DNA of 8,516 nt from DAOTVD01 sp034437075. GTDB taxonomy: Bacteria; Chloroflexota; Anaerolineae; Aggregatilineales; J027. The position numbers were made by a program, and so were the translations under genes. Below, piece by piece: positions 6,192 to 8,516 of the stretch; positions within the stretch are counted from its first letter, which is position 1; each line of letters begins with the position of its first letter. The stretch covers positions 1 through 8,516 of the forward strand of contig DAOTVD010000075.1 of the NCBI GenBank assembly GCA_034437075.1, given 5' to 3'. The notes under the pieces are model-generated. The model had not been told where the DNA came from. It saw nothing but the letters and a program-made list of their open reading frames with translations, and made no database searches.

Positions 6192-6368
6192 GGTCTTGAA
6201 AAGTGCATATCATTGGCAGATGAAAACAAATAGGCTGGTGCACATCGCTCGCAGTAAGCCCCTTACCATTCGATACGCTCCCTCTCATCTGCGCCAGCAT
6301 GAGGTGATTCTTGAGGGGACGCGAGGTGAGCGGATAGCACATCTTCATAAATTGGAGGAATAAGCAGA
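6192..6368 (+). promoter_or_regulatory. Long 5' leader of the V4R gene with long-range inverted repeat
   Basis: About 177 nt separate the expected transcription start from the ATG at 6369. The leader contains an 8-bp perfect inverted repeat, GCAGATGA (6216-6223) and TCATCTGC (6285-6292), which could close a stem around a 61-nt domain. The 7-mer GAGGTGA occurs twice, at 6301-6307 and 6323-6329. A strong ribosome site, GGAGGA (6354-6359), lies 9 nt before the start codon. No known riboswitch class is recognised. A regulatory leader, an unrecognised small RNA or a short leader-peptide gene are all possible. Confidence 0.35.
6220..6363 (+). CDS. Doubtful 47-aa open reading frame in the V4R leader
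   Basis: An ATG at 6220 opens a frame of 47 codons that ends in TAA 5 nt before the V4R start, with its last codons covering the GGAGGA ribosome site. The product is basic and His/Arg-rich (about nine Arg or Lys and six His), with no recognisable motif. It has no Shine-Dalgarno, and its codons (AGG, CGA, ATA, TCT, CTT) are unlike those of neighbouring genes. It could be a translated leader peptide coupled to the V4R gene, but chance is the simpler explanation. Confidence 0.2.
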   Translation: MKTNRLVHIARSKPLTIRYAPSHLRQHEVILEGTRGERIAHLHKLEE

Positions 6369-6998
6369 ATGGCGCCGGAGAAAAGCGGTTACAACTATCC
6401 TAACAAATTCGCGCGAATTTACCTGGAAGCAATGGAAGAAATTATGGGCAAGAATGGCCTCAACGCCATCTTGAACCTGGGCGGTCTCCAGGACTATATT
6501 GGCAATTATCCGCCCGATAACCTAGAAAAAGCTTTCGATTTCGCCTATTTCACGGCCCTGCAAACCGCCCTAGAAGAAATGTATGGCCCTCGTGGCGGGC
6601 GCGGTTTGGCGCTGCGTGCTGGGCGCGCGACATTCGCCGAGGGTCTGCGCGGATTTGGGGCGCTGGCTGGCGTGGGCGACCTGGCGTTTAAGGTCTTGCC
6701 TCTGGCAGCCAAGTTGAAAATCGGTCTACCGGCCATGGCCAATATTCTAACCCAGTTCTCCGACCAGATTTCCAACGTTTATGAAGAGGGCGACAAGTAT
6801 ATTTATACCCTAGAACGCTGCCCGATGTGCTGGCAACGCAAAGCCGATAAGCCGGTGTGTTACGCGGGCCAGGGCTTGCTGCAAGAAGGCTTGCGCTGGG
6901 TGTCTGGCGGCCATGAGTTCAAGGTCGATATGGCCACCTGTATCGCCAAAGGGGATGATATGGGCCGCTACGTGATCTACAAAGAGCCCATCGGCTAA
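6369..6998 (+). CDS. V4R (4-vinyl reductase-like) small-molecule-binding domain protein, 209 aa
   Basis: The N-terminal half is helical (residues about 10-75, e.g. FARIYLEAMEEIMGKNGL), followed by a Gly/Arg-rich turn (74-90) and a hydrophobic segment (95-125) that is moderate in length and not a clear membrane helix. The C-terminal half (about 148-206) has the V4R pattern: C151-P-M-C154, VCYAGQGLL with C164, then ATC191 and AKGDD leading to a final strand (GRYVIYKEP). V4R domains are predicted or shown to bind small molecules or metals through such cysteines, as in BchJ-type proteins and the archaeal redox regulator MsvR. Here the protein is stand-alone, with no DNA-binding or enzymatic partner domain, so a sensor or ligand-carrier role is inferred. 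GGAGGA at 6354-6359 fixes the ATG start. A clear terminator follows at 7054-7082, so it is probably a one-gene transcript. Confidence 0.88.
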   Translation: MAPEKSGYNYPNKFARIYLEAMEEIMGKNGLNAILNLGGLQDYIGNYPPDNLEKAFDFAYFTALQTALEEMYGPRGGRGLALRAGRATFAEGLRGFGALAGVGDLAFKVLPLAAKLKIGLPAMANILTQFSDQISNVYEEGDKYIYTLERCPMCWQRKADKPVCYAGQGLLQEGLRWVSGGHEFKVDMATCIAKGDDMGRYVIYKEPIG

Positions 6999-7053
6999 GC
7001 CGACCGTGCCCGGGTGCGCTCCCGCCCCCAATTGATGCGATCATACAGGTTGA

Positions 7054-7082
7054 AGCCTCATCCTTGCTGGTGAGGCTATTTT
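7054..7082 (+). terminator. Intrinsic terminator of the V4R gene
   Basis: AGCCTCA (7054-7060) pairs with TGAGGCT (7071-7077) in a 7-bp perfect stem. One further C-G and one G-U pair can close it to a 6-nt loop. ATTTT (7078-7082) follows directly. It lies 56 bases after the V4R stop and 37 bases before the next start, so it separates the two genes. A promoter for the following gene is not resolved in the remaining bases. Confidence 0.75.
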
Positions 7083-7118
7083 GGTTAGCTTACAGGGATA
7101 GGAAAAAAGAGAGCCACC

Positions 7119-8462
7119 ATGCAACAGCCACCCTCAAACCAACCCCCCCAGGGCGATTGGCAACCCACCCCTGGCGGCGGTTGGCGCCAACCTGCCGAGC
7201 AACAACCCCCCCCCGCCGGATGGGGCCAGGCGCCCCAGGGCACGCCTCAGGAGGGTAGCTACGGTGGGGGGTATGGTTATGAACCGCCGCCTGCCCCACC
7301 CGACCGGGGTTGGATGGTTTGGGGTGCGGTCGTGGGCGGCGGGATGTTCTGCCTATTGGCCGTGCTAAGCGTCATCTGCGTGGTGACGCTGACCACAGGC
7401 GAAGACGATGCCGACCCGACCGCCGTGGCCGACACCAGCGCGCCCACCGTGCGCATCGTGGAACCAGCATCCGGCGAGGTGTTCGGTGTGGGCGATACCA
7501 TCACCGTGCAAGCCGTGGCCGAAGATACTGGCTCGGGCGTTACGCGCGTGGAATTGCTCGTGAATAACGTCATTGTCGATAGCCAGATCTCGCAAGACCC
7601 CACCGGGCAAGCCTCCCTGACGGTGTTGTTAGATTACACCCCGGCAGTGCCCTCGCCCACGTTAACCCTGCGTGTGCGGGCCTATCGCGGACGCGGAACG
7701 GAAGCCATCAGCGAAGACGCGACCCTTAACGTGACCGTGACGGATGATGACTTGCCAGCCACGGCTACCCCTGCGACAGGGGGCGTTACGGCTGGGCCAA
7801 CCGCCATCCCCCCGACGCTGGACCCGCGTTGCCGGGCGCGCGTGGATGTGGCCGCGCTGAATTTCCGCGAAGGGCCAGCGGTGGATTATGAGGTGATCCG
7901 CTCGTTTCAACTGGGCAACGAACCCCTGGTTGTCGGTCGCTTGGGCGATAATTCCTGGTGGCAAGTGACCAGCGCCGAGCGGCAAGGCTGGGTTAGCGCG
8001 GCGTTTACGACCCTGCTGGGCAATTGCGCGAATATTCCAGTGGCGACACCGCCGGTTTCGCCCACGCCCTCCCCCACGGCGACCGAAGCCGGGCCCGCCC
8101 TGCCGAATCTGCAAGTAGCGACCCTGGCGGGCGCGAATGAAATCGTGCTGACGGGTGGGCAAGTCTCGGCGGTGTATTTGCTGCGCGTAGAAAACACGGG
8201 CGGGGGCGCGGCCAGCGCGCCCTTTAACGTGACCATCACGTACCCTTCTGGCGAGGTGACCGATTTCACGGTTGAGGCGCTGGCGCCAGAAGAAGCTGTC
8301 GAAATCCCGAATGTGAACGCCAGTTTTACCTCACCCGGTACATATCGCCTGGCCGTGCTGGTGGATTCCAGCGGGAATATCGAAGAAAGCAACGAGAATG
8401 ATAACACCGCCTTCCTGGATATTACCGTCTCTGAGCCGACCCCCACGCCGGCAGGCCAATAG
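7119..8462 (+). CDS. Membrane-anchored surface protein with Ig-like, SH3 and CARDB domains, 447 aa
   Basis: Residues 1-63 are a Pro/Gln/Gly-rich, probably disordered cytoplasmic tail. Residues 66-91 form one membrane helix. Outside the cell come an Ig-like domain (about 107-207; APTVRIVEPASGEVF at its start), a Thr/Pro linker (about 210-236), an SH3 domain (about 238-303; LNFREGPAVDYEV, then GWVSAAF), a second Thr/Pro linker (304-326) and a CARDB domain (about 327-437; LPNLQVATL, VENTGGGAAS, NIEESNENDNTA). A short TPTPAGQ tail ends it. C238 and C303 frame the SH3 domain and could form a disulphide. CARDB and SH3 modules bind proteins or polysaccharides, so an envelope adhesion or scaffold role is likely. 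No catalytic motif is seen. The ATG is preceded by AGAGAG at 7108-7113, 5 nt away. A lipoprotein gene starts 1 nt after its stop. Confidence 0.9.
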   Translation: MQQPPSNQPPQGDWQPTPGGGWRQPAEQQPPPAGWGQAPQGTPQEGSYGGGYGYEPPPAPPDRGWMVWGAVVGGGMFCLLAVLSVICVVTLTTGEDDADPTAVADTSAPTVRIVEPASGEVFGVGDTITVQAVAEDTGSGVTRVELLVNNVIVDSQISQDPTGQASLTVLLDYTPAVPSPTLTLRVRAYRGRGTEAISEDATLNVTVTDDDLPATATPATGGVTAGPTAIPPTLDPRCRARVDVAALNFREGPAVDYEVIRSFQLGNEPLVVGRLGDNSWWQVTSAERQGWVSAAFTTLLGNCANIPVATPPVSPTPSPTATEAGPALPNLQVATLAGANEIVLTGGQVSAVYLLRVENTGGGAASAPFNVTITYPSGEVTDFTVEALAPEEAVEIPNVNASFTSPGTYRLAVLVDSSGNIEESNENDNTAFLDITVSEPTPTPAGQ

Positions 8463-8463
8463 G

Positions 8464-8516
8464 GTGCGCTGGGTCGCCTGGCTGGCTTTGGCCTTGGCCG
8501 CGCTGGCCTGTAACCT
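8464..8516 (+). CDS. Start of a probable lipoprotein (runs off the window)
   Basis: A GTG at 8464, one base after the TAG of the surface-protein gene, opens a frame with no stop before the edge. Its 17 complete codons begin with M-R-W, continue with a hydrophobic run (VAWLALALAAL) and reach A-C-N, with the Cys at residue 16. This fits a lipoprotein signal peptide with a lipid-attachment Cys, although Ala at -3 and Leu at -2 are not the most typical lipobox. Tight spacing suggests coupled translation with the surface protein. The mature protein is unknown. The short length limits confidence. Confidence 0.6.
   Translation, partial: MRWVAWLALALAALACN

Noticed and set aside
6043..6363. A 106-codon frame covering the end of the cyclase gene and the V4R leader
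   Set aside because: Its first part overlaps the real gene out of frame and the 6157-6185 promoter lies inside it; only the 6220-6363 part was kept as a low-confidence entry.
1..8516. CRISPR arrays, insertion sequences, tRNA or rRNA genes
   Set aside because: No regular direct repeats, transposase-like protein, terminal inverted repeats or recognisable structural RNA sequence was found on either strand.

Overview
The window is a GC-rich stretch of bacterial chromosome whose gene content fits the phylum Chloroflexota, probably an Anaerolineae-like lineage. This assignment is inferred from protein style: exported proteins built from Ig-like, SH3 and CARDB modules with Thr-Pro linkers, a secreted MA-type metallopeptidase with an SH3 tail, a receiver-GAF-cyclase fusion and a V4R protein. 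No rRNA, tRNA or phylogenetic marker gene is present, so it remains provisional. There is no sign of a mobile element, phage, CRISPR array or recent transfer.

Layout, left to right. Positions 1-1511 (minus) hold most of a large protein with an N-terminal CheY-like receiver, a long acidic/proline-rich linker and a Roadblock/LC7-like domain; its C-terminus lies outside the window. It diverges from a 65-residue unknown protein (1661-1858, plus). That gene converges on a 340-residue zinc-ribbon membrane protein (1935-2957, minus), which in turn diverges from an exported metallopeptidase with SH3 domain (3079-4554). Eight bases further on, and probably in the same operon, lies a receiver-GAF-cyclase-like protein (4563-6128) whose cyclase domain lacks several catalytic residues. 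A good sigma70-type promoter (6157-6185) and a leader of about 177 nt precede a V4R-domain protein (6369-6998), which ends in a clear intrinsic terminator (7054-7082). A membrane-anchored Ig/SH3/CARDB protein (7119-8462) follows, and the start of a probable lipoprotein (from 8464) runs off the right edge.

The common theme is signalling joined to the cell envelope. There are two receiver proteins, neither with a recognisable DNA-binding output. One ends in a Roadblock-like module, a fold that usually partners small Ras-like GTPases, and the other in a degenerate nucleotide cyclase. Around them are four envelope proteins (peptidase, zinc-ribbon membrane protein, surface anchor, lipoprotein) and a small-molecule/redox-type sensor domain. 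No histidine kinase or GTPase is visible here. That these genes form one functional system is inference; only the peptidase/receiver-cyclase pair and the surface-protein/lipoprotein pair are tight enough to be called operons. Two genes (starts 1511 and 3079) have -10-like boxes 6-9 nt before the ATG and no Shine-Dalgarno, which suggests leaderless mRNAs.
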